A DNA stretch of 64,000 nucleotides from Palleronia sp. THAF1. GTDB taxonomy: Bacteria > Pseudomonadota > Alphaproteobacteria > Rhodobacterales > Rhodobacteraceae. Location of the stretch: the NCBI RefSeq assembly GCF_009363795.1, contig NZ_CP045420.1, positions 539,001-603,000 on the forward strand, given 5' to 3'. This document shows positions 27,414 through 36,226 of this stretch, piece after piece; position 1 is the first letter of the stretch, and every line of letters starts with the position of its first letter. A program made the translations under genes and the position numbers. The notes beneath the pieces were generated by a model. It was not told the origin of the DNA. It did no database searches and saw only the letters and a list, made by a program, of their open reading frames with translations.

Positions 27414-28474
27414 CAGGCTTCCCCGCGTTCGATCATGCCCCGCGCGATGGTGCGGAAGGATTGCGCCTGCGGGCTGTCGGGCTTGGACACCACGATGGGC
27501 GCGCCCCCGTCGGCAGCGGTGCGGATGTCCAGGTGCAGCGGGATCTCCCCAAGCAAGGGCACGCCCAGTTTCTCGGCCTCCGCCGCGACGCCGCCATGGC
27601 CGAAGATGTGCTCTTCGTGGCCGCAGTTCGAGCATATGTGCGTGCTCATGTTCTCGATCATGCCATAGATCGGCGTCTTGAGTTGGGCGAACATGTCCAG
27701 ACCCTTGCGGGCGTCCAGCAAGGCGATGTCTTGCGGGGTCGACACAACGATGGCGCCGTCAAGCTGCGCCTTCTGCGCCAGCGTCAGTGTGACATCGCCG
27801 GTGCCGGGGGGCAGGTCCACGATCAGCACGTCCAGCGCGCCCCACTGCACCTGCAACAGCATCTGCTGCAGAGCGCCCATCAGCATCGGTCCGCGCCAGA
27901 CAACCGCCTGCCCTTCGCCGACCATAAGTCCGATCGACATCATCGTGACGCCGTGGTTGCGCATGGGGATAATGGTCTTGCCGTCGGGGCTGGCGGGGCG
28001 GCCGGTGACGCCCAGCATTCGGGGTTGCGAGGGGCCGTAGACGTCCGCATCCAGCAGGCCGACGCGGCGACCCTCGGCGGCCAGCGCACAGGCGAGGTTC
28101 GCAGACACGGTGGATTTGCCGACACCGCCCTTACCGGACGCAACTGCCACGATACGGTCGACGCCTGCGATCTTTTGCGCGGGCGCCGGGGCTGCCGCCT
28201 TCTTCTTACCGCCCAGATCGGGCGGGGCCTTTTCCGAATGCGCCGTCATCACGACCGAGACGGTCGCCGCGCCCAGCATCTTCACGCGGGATTCGGCCTC
28301 TGCCCGGATACGCTCGAAGGCCTTGGCCATCTCACCCGGCACTTCCAGCACGAAGCGCACGGCGTCACCCTCGATCGTCAGCGCTTTAACGCGTCCCGCC
28401 GAGACGATGTTGCCGCCCGCCGGATCGGAAATGCCCGCAAGCGTGGCTTCGATGTCCTGTTGCGTCAGGCTCAT
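27413..28474 (-). CDS. apbC: Mrp/ApbC-type P-loop ATPase, Fe-S cluster carrier
   Basis: This is a cytoplasmic scaffold or carrier that binds and delivers [4Fe-4S] clusters. The 353-residue protein has an N-terminal MIP18/DUF59-like domain (about 1-80), an Ala/Pro/Lys linker, and a deviant Walker P-loop SGKGGVGKS at 113-121. Further landmarks are LLDADVYGPSQPRMLG and LIVDLPPGTGD, the MinD/Mrp signatures, and the bridging-cluster cysteines CSNC at 281-284 within NMSTHICSNCGH. It is coupled upstream with the 67-residue protein (ATGA at 28471-28474) and downstream with the 159-residue protein. Confidence 0.94.
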   Translation of the reverse strand: MSLTQQDIEATLAGISDPAGGNIVSAGRVKALTIEGDAVRFVLEVPGEMAKAFERIRAEAESRVKMLGAATVSVVMTAHSEKAPPDLGGKKKAAAPAPAQKIAGVDRIVAVASGKGGVGKSTVSANLACALAAEGRRVGLLDADVYGPSQPRMLGVTGRPASPDGKTIIPMRNHGVTMMSIGLMVGEGQAVVWRGPMLMGALQQMLLQVQWGALDVLIVDLPPGTGDVTLTLAQKAQLDGAIVVSTPQDIALLDARKGLDMFAQLKTPIYGMIENMSTHICSNCGHEEHIFGHGGVAAEAEKLGVPLLGEIPLHLDIRTAADGGAPIVVSKPDSPQAQSFRTIARGMIERGEA

Positions 28475-28674
28475 TCCGTCCCCTGACCCTTGATGGTGCC
28501 GGTGATCTCATGCTCCAGGCCCAGTTCGGGGATCGTTAGCACGACCTTGGCCTCGTAGCTCTTGCCGGCGGTCTCGGGTCCGGCCTTGCGCATGGCCTCT
28601 TCGATCTGCTGCTGAGAGGTCACGCCGACCTGCTTCAGAAACTTGCGCATCGACATGTTGAAGTCGTCGCTCAT
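28471..28674 (-). CDS. Small conserved protein (DUF6494-like), first gene of the apbC operon
   Basis: The product is only 67 residues: a basic helical N-terminus (MSMRKFLKQVGVTSQQQIEE) and a C-terminal beta-like part (KVVLTIPELGLEHEITGTIK). I recall short alphaproteobacterial proteins with this RKFLKxVGVTSQ signature (DUF6494). Its stop overlaps the apbC start by four bases (ATGA), implying a role tied to the Fe-S carrier. No cysteines or metal motifs are present. Confidence 0.75.
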   Translation of the reverse strand: MSDDFNMSMRKFLKQVGVTSQQQIEEAMRKAGPETAGKSYEAKVVLTIPELGLEHEITGTIKGQGTE

Positions 28675-28691
28675 GGGCTTGTCCTTCGGGT

Positions 28692-29774
28692 TTATGACGC
28701 AGTCAGTTCCTGCGCGGTGATGGTGTAGGCGAAGTAATCGGGCTCCAGCGGATCGCGCCGTATCCCATCCACTTCGGCCTGCGGGTACATCAGGAACGGC
28801 AGAACCGGCCCATCCGATCCCGGCAGCGCCACGTCATGGGCAAAGTTGTAGGCAATCCAGTTGCCCTCCCAGCTTCCAAACAGCCCCTCGCGGGCGTCCT
28901 GCACCTTTGGGTGCGACAGCGGCAGGCCGTCAGGCGCGCCCTGCAGCATGACCTTGCGCACGTCTGCGGGGTCGACAGCCATCCAGCCCGCGCCGTCGAT
29001 GAAGACCTCGGCCCGGCAGTGCTGCGCGCCGGTGACGATCTCGGACCCGGCGCCAAGGCTTTTGTAGCCGAACCGCGAAGGCGCGACGCGCAAGCCGTAG
29101 ACATCGCGGGCGGGCAGGTCGGCGGCGCGCGCAAGACCGACATACAGGGCGTTCAGATCAGCGCATTTACCGGTCAGGTCGCCCATATGCAGCATCGAGG
29201 CGATATCGCCCAACCCGCAGCCCCGCGTTTCGGGATTGCGAGCAGAGTTCTCGACGACCCAATCGTAGACCAGCCGCGCCTTTGCCATCGGGTCTGTCTC
29301 ATCGCCGACGATAAAGGCGGCGGTCTCGGCCACGATACCGTCCGTCGGGATCAGATCGGTGGATGCAGTCCAGAACGCGCGATCCTCGGCGCTCAGGTCC
29401 GCAGGCGTCGGGCCATCGCGATCCTGTGCAGAGGCTTGGGCGGTCACGGTCAGGCGGGCCGGTTCGCTGCCGGCGGCCCATGTCGCTTGAAGGAAACGCG
29501 CGCCGTAGACAGGATCGGTGCGAATCTGTGTCGTGTCGGCGTTGCCGCCGATCTCGACCTCTCCGGCGCGCGACCAGTTGCCTGCATCCACGGATGGCAG
29601 CGGCACCCAGACCTGCGCCGTCTGATCTGCGTTGCGCGGCACGGTGATCTCTGTCGTCACGGCAAACTCGCGCCACCCCTGAGGGGAGGGCGAAAAGGCA
29701 GCCAGAGCCACGCGGGGCAGGGCGGTGGTGGCGGTCAGGGCAAGGGCGGCTTGCAGGACGTGTCTTCTGAGCAT
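28692..29774 (-). CDS. Exported transglutaminase-like domain protein
   Basis: The 360-residue precursor starts MLRRHVLQAALALTATTALP, a signal peptide with twin Arg near the start (possibly Tat) and cleavage near VALA-A. The C-terminal half is a transglutaminase/papain-fold domain with a complete Cys-His-Asp set: Cys204 (GKCADLNALYVGLARAA), His252 (QHCRAEVFIDGAGWM) and Asp268 (VDPAD). Bacterial members are usually proteases or amidases rather than cross-linkers. It is on the minus strand just downstream of the polyferredoxin gene, with 67 bases between. Confidence 0.88.
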   Translation of the reverse strand: MLRRHVLQAALALTATTALPRVALAAFSPSPQGWREFAVTTEITVPRNADQTAQVWVPLPSVDAGNWSRAGEVEIGGNADTTQIRTDPVYGARFLQATWAAGSEPARLTVTAQASAQDRDGPTPADLSAEDRAFWTASTDLIPTDGIVAETAAFIVGDETDPMAKARLVYDWVVENSARNPETRGCGLGDIASMLHMGDLTGKCADLNALYVGLARAADLPARDVYGLRVAPSRFGYKSLGAGSEIVTGAQHCRAEVFIDGAGWMAVDPADVRKVMLQGAPDGLPLSHPKVQDAREGLFGSWEGNWIAYNFAHDVALPGSDGPVLPFLMYPQAEVDGIRRDPLEPDYFAYTITAQELTAS

Positions 29775-29841
29775 CGGTAATCCAGTTATCTACAATTCAC
29801 GCATCGAATATGGGCCTGCCTGTGAAGTCGCAAGCCGACGC

Positions 29842-31821
29842 TCAGTCGCGGCGCTTCTTCTTCTTGCGCCGTTCGGGCAGCACCACGGCATCGGCGGGCT
29901 GGCCGTAGTCGGCAGATGTCTTGGCCACCGGCTTCGGCGCACCGGCGAACATGCCTTCGTGCATCTGGCTTTTGACGCGGCAATCGTCACACATCTGGAT
30001 CAGGCGCAGGGCGCGGGGGTTCTCGAACATCCGATTCTTGCCCGCGAGCTTTTCGGTGATCCGATCGATGGTGGACTTGGTGCCGAACAACTGCCCGCAT
30101 TCGACGCAGGCGAACGGCTCTTCTTCGTGCAGAACGCGGGGCGATAGGGCGGCGTCGGAGGTATCCATCCGAGGCTCCAGCGTGATCGCCGTTTCGGGGC
30201 ATATCGTCGCGCAGATGCCGCATTGCAGGCACGCATCCTCGGTGAACAGAAGCTGCGGACTATCGGGGTTGTCCGACAGCGCGCCGGACGGGCACAGCGG
30301 CACGCAGGCGAGACACAGCGTGCAGGCGCTGGGATCAAGGTGCAGCGTGCCATAGGGTGATCCTTCGGGCAGGGCGCGGGGGCCGTCGTCTGTCAGCGCC
30401 TTGGCCGCCAGCCGCGCGACCTGCCGCCGCGATCCCAACGTCAGCACAGGCTTGGGCGCGCTGTCGGGTGCTGCGCCAAGGGCTTCGGGCAGATCATCGG
30501 GATCCGCGATGTCGATCAGGCGCATCGCCTCTGGCCCGTCGATGGCGCAGGCCAGCGTGGCCTCGGATTCCAAAGTTGCGCGGTCGGACATGGGTGCCAG
30601 CAGCAACGATACGTCAGCGAAGCCTGCGGTTCGGGCGGCCAGTGCTTCGGCATGGCCGAAGGCGGCGAGCGAGGGGATCGCGAAGGGGATCACATCGGCG
30701 GGCAGGCCTGCGCCGTGGCGGGCGAGCAGCGAAATCAGTTCGGTTCCGTGCGCTTCGTCGTGGACCAGCAGGCGGGGCAGCGTGCCGCCGGCCTTGCGGT
30801 AGGTCGACGCCAAGGCGGCCACCCGCGCCATCGTATCGGCCACCGGCGGCGCGTCGAAGCTGATCGCGCCAGAGGGGCACAACGACGAACAGGCCCCGCA
30901 GCCCGCACAGATGTGCGGATCGACCGTCACGTGGTCGCCGTCGGGCACGATCGCGCCGGTCGGGCAGGCGTCTAGGCAGCGCGTGCAGCCGACCTGCATG
31001 GCGCGAGAGTGGGCGCAGAGGTGCTCGGTCACATCCACGAACACCGGCTGCTCGAAGGTGCCGGTCATGTGCGACGCGATGCGCACCACGTCGGCCACCG
31101 CTTGCGGACGGCCCGGATCGGCGCGGAAGTAGCCTTCGCGCTTGTTCGGCGCGGGCACCAGCGGTGTTTCGCCCGACAGGTCCACGATCACGTCGCATTC
31201 GCTAACGGCACCATCCACGGGTGCGCCCATCTCCAACGGTCCACGTCCGCCACGGATGACCTGACGCAGCCCGTCGATGCCGACGCGGAACTGGCCCAGC
31301 GCCCCGGTGACGGTGCGAATGTCGCCGTGGATCACGTCGAACGCACGGGTGTCGGGGGGCGGGGCGCCATCGGTCAGCAGACAAGTGACGGCCAATGTCT
31401 CGGACAGGGCGGCGGCGGCATCCAGCGCGACATCGCCCGCGCCGATCACCAGCGCGGTGCCGTGGCTGTCGACCTCCAGCACGCGGGGCAGGGGTCTGGG
31501 GCGCGCCGCATCGGCCAGAAGTGCTGCCTGCTTCGGCGTCGGATCGCGGGGATCGTCGCTCCACCCCGCGCGGTCGCGCAGATCGACGCAAGCCACGGGA
31601 TCAAGGCCCAGATCCTCGGCCAGCGTCTGAAACGTCTCGGCCTCTTGCCCGCAGGCGATGGTGACTGGCCCCGCACGCATGGCGTCGGCCGCAATGCCCA
31701 ACTCGCGCCCGCACAGGTTGGTGTGGACCTTGGAACAAGCGCGCCCCGATCCGTCGGCGATCCCGTCGCGGTTCAACCGCTGGGAGCCAAGGCAATCGCA
31801 CAGAAGGACGGTATCGGACAT
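29842..31821 (-). CDS. Multi-cluster 4Fe-4S ferredoxin-type protein, formate dehydrogenase accessory cluster
   Basis: The 659-residue cytoplasmic protein has four ferredoxin-like cysteine motifs in two pairs. Pair 1 is CTRCLDACP (279-286) and CAGCGACSSLCP (305-315). Pair 2 is CTLCLACVPLC (500-510) and CLQCGICATICP (531-541). Two further CxxC pairs at 572-575 and 611-614 suggest a separate metal site. The N-terminal part has a short Cys-rich start (LLCDCLGSQ) and a possible nucleotide-fold segment (GTALVIGAGDVALDAAAAL, 121-139). It is divergent from DUF3306 and TorD, the usual formate-dehydrogenase accessory set in roseobacters. Role: probably electron transfer or maturation. Confidence 0.82.
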   Translation of the reverse strand: MSDTVLLCDCLGSQRLNRDGIADGSGRACSKVHTNLCGRELGIAADAMRAGPVTIACGQEAETFQTLAEDLGLDPVACVDLRDRAGWSDDPRDPTPKQAALLADAARPRPLPRVLEVDSHGTALVIGAGDVALDAAAALSETLAVTCLLTDGAPPPDTRAFDVIHGDIRTVTGALGQFRVGIDGLRQVIRGGRGPLEMGAPVDGAVSECDVIVDLSGETPLVPAPNKREGYFRADPGRPQAVADVVRIASHMTGTFEQPVFVDVTEHLCAHSRAMQVGCTRCLDACPTGAIVPDGDHVTVDPHICAGCGACSSLCPSGAISFDAPPVADTMARVAALASTYRKAGGTLPRLLVHDEAHGTELISLLARHGAGLPADVIPFAIPSLAAFGHAEALAARTAGFADVSLLLAPMSDRATLESEATLACAIDGPEAMRLIDIADPDDLPEALGAAPDSAPKPVLTLGSRRQVARLAAKALTDDGPRALPEGSPYGTLHLDPSACTLCLACVPLCPSGALSDNPDSPQLLFTEDACLQCGICATICPETAITLEPRMDTSDAALSPRVLHEEEPFACVECGQLFGTKSTIDRITEKLAGKNRMFENPRALRLIQMCDDCRVKSQMHEGMFAGAPKPVAKTSADYGQPADAVVLPERRKKKKRRD

Positions 31822-31943
31822 GGAAGCACTCTTACTGGGACGGCACAGGATAGGGCTGCAGCGCCCTATCTTCCAGTCGCGATTCCGTGCGCGCCCTTTC
31901 CTTTGCGGTTTCGCCCGCCAAGATAAGCTGGGAAGGAGGCCCC

Positions 31944-32474
31944 ATGCCCGAGCGTTCCGATTTCTGGTCCCGTCGCCGTGCCCGTGTGGCGCAAGAAGAT
32001 GAAGCCGCCGAAAAGGCGCGTGAGAAGGATGCTATTGCTCAGGAGCAAGCCGCGTTCGAAGCGCAGGAGGATGAGACGATCCTGCAAGCGCTGGGCCTGC
32101 CCGATCCGGAAACGCTGACCCCGAAGGATGCCGCCGCCTTCATGGCGCGCGCGGTGCCCGCAAGGCTGCGCCGCCGTGCGATGCGGGCGCTGTTCAAGGC
32201 CCACCCGTCGCTGTCGATGCCCGACGGGTTGCAGGACTATGACGACGACTACACCGTCGCCCCGCCGGACCTGCGGCCCATGATCGCGAAGTGGGAGCCG
32301 GTGATCCGCAACGTGTCGCGGCGGGCAGAGGCAATGTTGCAGGACGAAGCGCTGGAACCAGAGGTGCCCGTGGTCGAGAAACCTGTGTCTGAATCTGAGC
32401 CAGAGGTGGAAGAGCCGGAAGATATGCCCCGCCCCCGCCGCATGGTGTTCCATACCGAAAGCGATGACGCATGA
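31944..32474 (+). CDS. DUF3306 family protein (formate dehydrogenase accessory cluster)
   Basis: The 176-residue acidic, soluble protein has the DUF3306 signature start FWSRRRARV and the core LRRRAMRALFKAHPSLSMPD-GLQDYDDDY. The C-terminal third is Glu/Pro-rich. ATG 31944 has a very strong GGAAGGAGG six to fourteen bases upstream. Genes of this family accompany molybdenum formate dehydrogenases; its biochemical role is unknown. The stop overlaps the TorD gene by four bases. Confidence 0.85.
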   Translation: MPERSDFWSRRRARVAQEDEAAEKAREKDAIAQEQAAFEAQEDETILQALGLPDPETLTPKDAAAFMARAVPARLRRRAMRALFKAHPSLSMPDGLQDYDDDYTVAPPDLRPMIAKWEPVIRNVSRRAEAMLQDEALEPEVPVVEKPVSESEPEVEEPEDMPRPRRMVFHTESDDA

Positions 32475-33058
32475 CCGATCTGGCAGACGAAGACCGCGCA
32501 CGGGCAGAGCTTTATGGACTGCTCTCGACCCTGCTGGCCGCGCCGCCAAGCACGCAGACGTTGGACGCCTGCGCCGGGATCACTGGAGATCCGGCCACGC
32601 CCATTGGGGCGGGGCTGACGGCACTGGCTGCCGCGGCGGTGCGGACGGACGCCAAGGCGGCTGAGCGTGAGTTCAACGCTCTGTTCATCGGATTGGGACG
32701 AGGCGAGTTGCTGCCCTACGCCAGCCACTACCTGACCGGCAACCTGAACGACCGGCCCCTTGCGGCTCTGCGTAAGGATATGAACCGTTTGCGTATCAGC
32801 CGCGCCAAGGATGTGTTCGAGCCAGAGGATAACATCGCATCGGTGCTGGAAATGATGCGCGGGCAGATCGTCGGTGCCTATGGCGTGCCTGCGACGCTAG
32901 AGGGTCAGGCGGCGTTCTTCGATGCGCATCTGGCCCCGTGGGGGCAGCGTTTCTTCGCCGACTTGGAAAAGGCTGATGCGGCGGCGTTCTACGTGCCCGT
33001 CGGCACGCTGGGTCTGGCGTTTCTGGAAATCGAGACTCGCGCCTTCGCGATGGGCTAG
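32471..33058 (+). CDS. TorD/DmsD-family molecular chaperone
   Basis: The 195-residue helical protein contains the family motifs YASHYLTG (83-90, Y-x-S-x-Y) and PEDNIASVLEMM (118-129, E-P/x-D-N type). TorD-family chaperones bind Tat signal peptides of molybdoenzymes and help cofactor insertion. No molybdoenzyme gene follows, since the next gene is convergent and encodes an endonuclease/phosphatase family protein. It is coupled to DUF3306 by an ATGA overlap. The stop overlaps the last codon of the minus-strand gene. Confidence 0.88.
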   Translation: MTDLADEDRARAELYGLLSTLLAAPPSTQTLDACAGITGDPATPIGAGLTALAAAAVRTDAKAAEREFNALFIGLGRGELLPYASHYLTGNLNDRPLAALRKDMNRLRISRAKDVFEPEDNIASVLEMMRGQIVGAYGVPATLEGQAAFFDAHLAPWGQRFFADLEKADAAAFYVPVGTLGLAFLEIETRAFAMG

Positions 33059-33741
33059 GCGGGCCGCAGGTCGGCCCAGATCGGCAGATGATCCGACGCC
33101 CGGTTGGCGGGCGCGTCCGCGTGGACGCCGGATGCAGCCGCCGACCAAGCCGCACCGTGGGCGATCCGGTCCAGACAGGCAATCGGGCGCGATGCGTGAA
33201 AGCTGTTGCCGGGGCGCAGAAGGGTCATCTGGTGTTCAAGGACCTCGAAGCCGGTGCGTGCGGACCATTCGTTCATGTCCCCGGCGACCACGGCACGGTC
33301 CATGCGCTCCGCCCCTATTCGATCGATGATCACCCGCAACTGCTGCCCACGACTGACGCGCATCAGGCCCAGATGCGTGGCGCACAGCGTCATCGGCCCG
33401 TCGGGCGTGATCAACTCGGCGATCAGCGCACCGCGCGGCTCGAACCCTGGCAGGTGGACGCGCTCAATGTCACGCACCCTTATCCCGTCGCGCACGAGGA
33501 TGGCGTTGCCATGCCAGCCGATGCCGGGTCCGTCGTCGCCGGTCTCGGCGATGTGAAGTCCCGTCGCCTCCAACGCGTCCGTGGGCAGGGCCGTGGGCCG
33601 GGCGCCAAGCCGCTTGTCGGCCTCTTGCAAGGCGACCACATCCGCACCCAGCGCCGCGATCACGCGCGCCACGCGCATCGGATCGCGCCGCCAGTCCAAA
33701 CCCACCGCCTTGCGGATGTTGTAGGACACGACGCGGATCAT
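33055..33741 (-). CDS. Endonuclease/exonuclease/phosphatase (EEP) family protein
   Basis: The 228-residue protein has the EEP active-site series: SYNIRKAVG with Asn8, VALQEADKR with the metal-ligand Glu40, VVAGDMNEW and the late RASDHLPI (Asp-His pair). The family contains DNases, phospholipid phosphodiesterases and inositol phosphatases; which applies is not clear. ATG 33741 overlaps the stop of the phospholipase-D-type gene by four bases, so both are one unit and the EEP protein could act on lipids. Confidence 0.88.
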   Translation of the reverse strand: MIRVVSYNIRKAVGLDWRRDPMRVARVIAALGADVVALQEADKRLGARPTALPTDALEATGLHIAETGDDGPGIGWHGNAILVRDGIRVRDIERVHLPGFEPRGALIAELITPDGPMTLCATHLGLMRVSRGQQLRVIIDRIGAERMDRAVVAGDMNEWSARTGFEVLEHQMTLLRPGNSFHASRPIACLDRIAHGAAWSAAASGVHADAPANRASDHLPIWADLRPA

Positions 33742-35168
33742 AGCTGCGGGGCCAAAAGCCGGGAAAATCGGGCGAGCACGCGCCAATAGAGCGGCTGATC
33801 GTCCAACGCAGTCGTCATTATCTGGCTGTTCTGCAGATCGGTCTTCAGCATTTCTTCCACCTGCGCGGCGGTCGCGCGGTCTTCCCCCATCACGGTCAAC
33901 TCAAAGTTCAACAACCCCGACCGGATATCCAGGTTCACCGATCCGACCGAGAAAAGGTCGTCGTCCACCAATGCGATCTTTTGGTGCGTGAACGCGGGAG
34001 CGTAGCGCCAGACCTCTCCGCCCGCTTCGCGGATCGCGTCGAAATAGGAATATGCGGCCCAGTAGGGCAGATAGTGGTCGATCACGTTGGGCACGATGAT
34101 CTTCAGATCGACACCTCGAAGGGCCGCCAGTTGCAGCGCTGCCAGAACATCGCTGTCAGGCACGAAATAGGGCGTCGCGATCCACAGTCGCTTCCGGGCG
34201 CGCTGGGCGAGGGCCACGAAATACAGGTTGCCGGTGTTCAGCCGGTCCGTCGGCCCCATCGGCAAAGCGACCGCGCGCATCCCGCCCGCGTCGGTGGGGG
34301 CCGGGCGCAGGAGATCGCGCATGTCGTTGCCCGTCGCCCACAGCCAATCGGCGGCAAAGCTGTTCTCCAGCTGATCCACCACGGGGCCCTGAAACGCGGC
34401 GAAGGTATCGCGCCAGGCGCCGATCTTCGACTTGCCGATATAGGTTTTCGAGCAATTCAGCCCGCCCGTGTAGGCATGTGTGCCGTCCACGATGATCAGC
34501 TTGCGGTGGTTGCGGTAGTTCCACTGGAACGGTCCCAGCGCGCGCTTCGGCCCTTTGGGGCGGGCGTTGTGGACACCGGCGTCATCCAGTGCGCGCCAGT
34601 AGCGGCGGGGCAGGCCGATAAACGGCAGTTCGTCGTGCAGAACGTAGCACGGCACGCCTTGCTGCGCTTTCGCCACCAGAACATCGCGTAGGCGACCGCC
34701 GATCTCGTCGTCCTGGATCGTGTAGAACTGCACCAAGACGTAATGCTCTGCCCGTTCGATCGCGGCGAACAGCGCGTCGAAGGTTTGTGTGCCGTCGATC
34801 AGCAGGTGCATGGCGTTGCCGTCCGTCACCGGGTTGTTCGATAAGCGCGAGAAAACAGCCAGCCTGTCGTCGGGCGTTGCGGGGGCGGGCTGATCCGCGT
34901 CCTGCTCTCCGACGCGGCGGTCGGACGCGCGGCGGCGTTCGGCGAATTTCGCGTAGTTGGCGAAGCCGAACAGCAGATAGGCCGGGACGCCAAGGAACGG
35001 GTAGGCAATCATGAAGACGATCCAGCCCACGGCACCCTGCGGCGTCCGAGAGGTCTTGATCGCGAAGAACGCCAGTGCGATCGCCGGGATCGTGAGGATG
35101 GCGCGCAGGATAAGCTCTTCGATCTCGAAAAAGCCCTGTAGCAAGTCCATACCGATCCACTCGGGCAT
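33738..35168 (-). CDS. cls: Cardiolipin synthase (phospholipase D superfamily)
   Basis: The 476-residue membrane-bound enzyme condenses two phosphatidylglycerol molecules to cardiolipin. Two N-terminal TMs (about 20-38 and 46-70, the latter with GWIVFMIAYPFLGVPAYLLF) match bacterial Cls. Two HKD motifs are intact: NHRKLIIVD (His221, Lys223, Asp228) and THQKIALVD (His395, Lys397, Asp402), each followed by a Gly/Ser-Asn segment. The frame is open upstream to 35510, but ATG 35168 gives the standard N-terminus, with AGGAGATCG just ahead. It diverges from secE. Confidence 0.93.
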   Translation of the reverse strand: MPEWIGMDLLQGFFEIEELILRAILTIPAIALAFFAIKTSRTPQGAVGWIVFMIAYPFLGVPAYLLFGFANYAKFAERRRASDRRVGEQDADQPAPATPDDRLAVFSRLSNNPVTDGNAMHLLIDGTQTFDALFAAIERAEHYVLVQFYTIQDDEIGGRLRDVLVAKAQQGVPCYVLHDELPFIGLPRRYWRALDDAGVHNARPKGPKRALGPFQWNYRNHRKLIIVDGTHAYTGGLNCSKTYIGKSKIGAWRDTFAAFQGPVVDQLENSFAADWLWATGNDMRDLLRPAPTDAGGMRAVALPMGPTDRLNTGNLYFVALAQRARKRLWIATPYFVPDSDVLAALQLAALRGVDLKIIVPNVIDHYLPYWAAYSYFDAIREAGGEVWRYAPAFTHQKIALVDDDLFSVGSVNLDIRSGLLNFELTVMGEDRATAAQVEEMLKTDLQNSQIMTTALDDQPLYWRVLARFSRLLAPQL

Positions 35169-35192
35169 CGCGATCTCCTGTCGTTGTGGCGG

Positions 35193-35221
35193 TTGAATAC
35201 CGCACGCGGTTTCCGTATGTG
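35193..35221 (+). promoter_or_regulatory. Candidate promoter of secE-nusG
   Basis: TTGAAT (35193-35198) and TATGTG (35216-35221) are separated by 17 bases, the optimum for a sigma-70 promoter, and lie 26 bases ahead of the secE start, in the divergent gap to cls. Confidence 0.45.
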
Positions 35222-35246
35222 CGATCCGACAGTCGAAGGACAGACC

Positions 35247-35447
35247 ATGGCCGCCAAGACCAACCCATTCCAGTTCATCCAGCAGACCCGCGCGGAAATC
35301 GCGAAGGTGGTCTGGCCGTCGCGCCGTGAAGTGGTGCTGACGACGGTTATGGTCTTCATCATGGCGTCGCTGTTCGCCGTGTTCTTCTTCTTCGTGGACT
35401 TCCTCATCCGCATGGGTCTTGAGTTCGTCCTCGGCCTCGTTGGCTAG
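35247..35447 (+). CDS. secE: Preprotein translocase subunit SecE
   Basis: The 66-residue single-span form is typical of alphaproteobacteria. An amphipathic helix (NPFQFIQQTRAEIAKVVWPS) precedes the signature VVWPSRREV and one TM (about 30-52, VLTTVMVFIMASLFAVFFFF). SecE clamps SecY in the SecYEG channel. ATG 35247 has AAGGAC seven bases upstream. As in most bacteria, it precedes nusG; 141 bases separate them, with no tRNA-Trp gene here. Confidence 0.94.
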   Translation: MAAKTNPFQFIQQTRAEIAKVVWPSRREVVLTTVMVFIMASLFAVFFFFVDFLIRMGLEFVLGLVG

Positions 35448-35588
35448 ACCGCCTGTAGGCGGCGCTTGCAAAGCAGGGCGTCCGTCTGTATCAGGCGCGC
35501 AATTCCCCACATTGGCGTGCTACGGATCGGTTGCACGCCGCTTTTGTGTCCGGGACTCTGAAACGTTAGATTAAAGAAGGCGGGCCCT

Positions 35589-36122
35589 ATGGCGAAGCGG
35601 TGGTATTCGGTCAGCGTGCTGTCCAACTTCGAGAAGAAGATCGCCGAGCAGATTCGCTCCGAGGTCGCCGAGAAGGGCCTCGAAGAGCAGATCGACGAGG
35701 TTCTGGTCCCCACCGAAGAGGTGATCGAGGTTCGGCGCGGCAAGAAGGTCACGACCGAGCGGCGCTTCATGCCCGGCTACGTGCTGGTTCACATGGAGAT
35801 GTCGGACGAAGGTTATCACCTTGTCAGCCAGATCAATCGCGTGACCGGTTTCCTTGGTCCGCAGGGGCGTCCGATGCCGATGCGCGACGCCGAAGTCGAA
35901 GCGATCCTGGGCCGCGTCCAGGAAGGCGAGGACAGCCCGCGCATCGAGATCAGCTTCGAGACGGGCGAGAAGGTGAAGGTCACCGACGGTCCGTTCGAAG
36001 GTTTCGAAGGATCGGTCGAGGACGTGGACGAGGGCAGCCAGACCCTGAAGGTCTCTGTCTCTATCTTCGGTCGCGCGACACCGGTCGAGTTAAATTACAC
36101 TCAGGTCTCGAAAGAGTTCTGA
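35589..36122 (+). CDS. nusG: Transcription termination/antitermination factor NusG
   Basis: The 177-residue protein has an N-terminal NGN domain starting [20 protein letters not shown] and containing [21 protein letters not shown]-terminal KOW domain contains [20 protein letters not shown]. NusG binds RNA polymerase clamp helices and couples to Rho or S10. It is followed by a structured leader and rplK. Confidence 0.97.
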   Translation: MAKRWYSVSVLSNFEKKIAEQIRSEVAEKGLEEQIDEVLVPTEEVIEVRRGKKVTTERRFMPGYVLVHMEMSDEGYHLVSQINRVTGFLGPQGRPMPMRDAEVEAILGRVQEGEDSPRIEISFETGEKVKVTDGPFEGFEGSVEDVDEGSQTLKVSVSIFGRATPVELNYTQVSKEF

Positions 36123-36226
36123 GCGTTCGACGTGGGAGGCCCCGCTTGCGGGGTCGAACCACGGCATGCCCTTCGGGGCGATTGTAGGGTGGGGACGATC
36201 CCCGCCGCGAACCAAAGGAGGCCACC
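36123..36226 (+). promoter_or_regulatory. Structured leader of rplKA (possible L1 autoregulatory site)
   Basis: Between nusG and rplK, GTTCGAC (36125-36131) pairs with GTCGAAC (36153-36159) around an inner CCCGC/GCGGG stem, and a second small hairpin with CCCTTCGGGG follows near 36168-36178. In E. coli, L1 represses this operon by binding the rplK leader. The fold here could serve the same role, but I only see stems, not a proven site. Confidence 0.35.

Noticed and set aside
31009-31926. 305-codon plus-strand frame opposite the polyferredoxin
   Set aside because: The minus strand carries intact ferredoxin motifs; this is a shadow.
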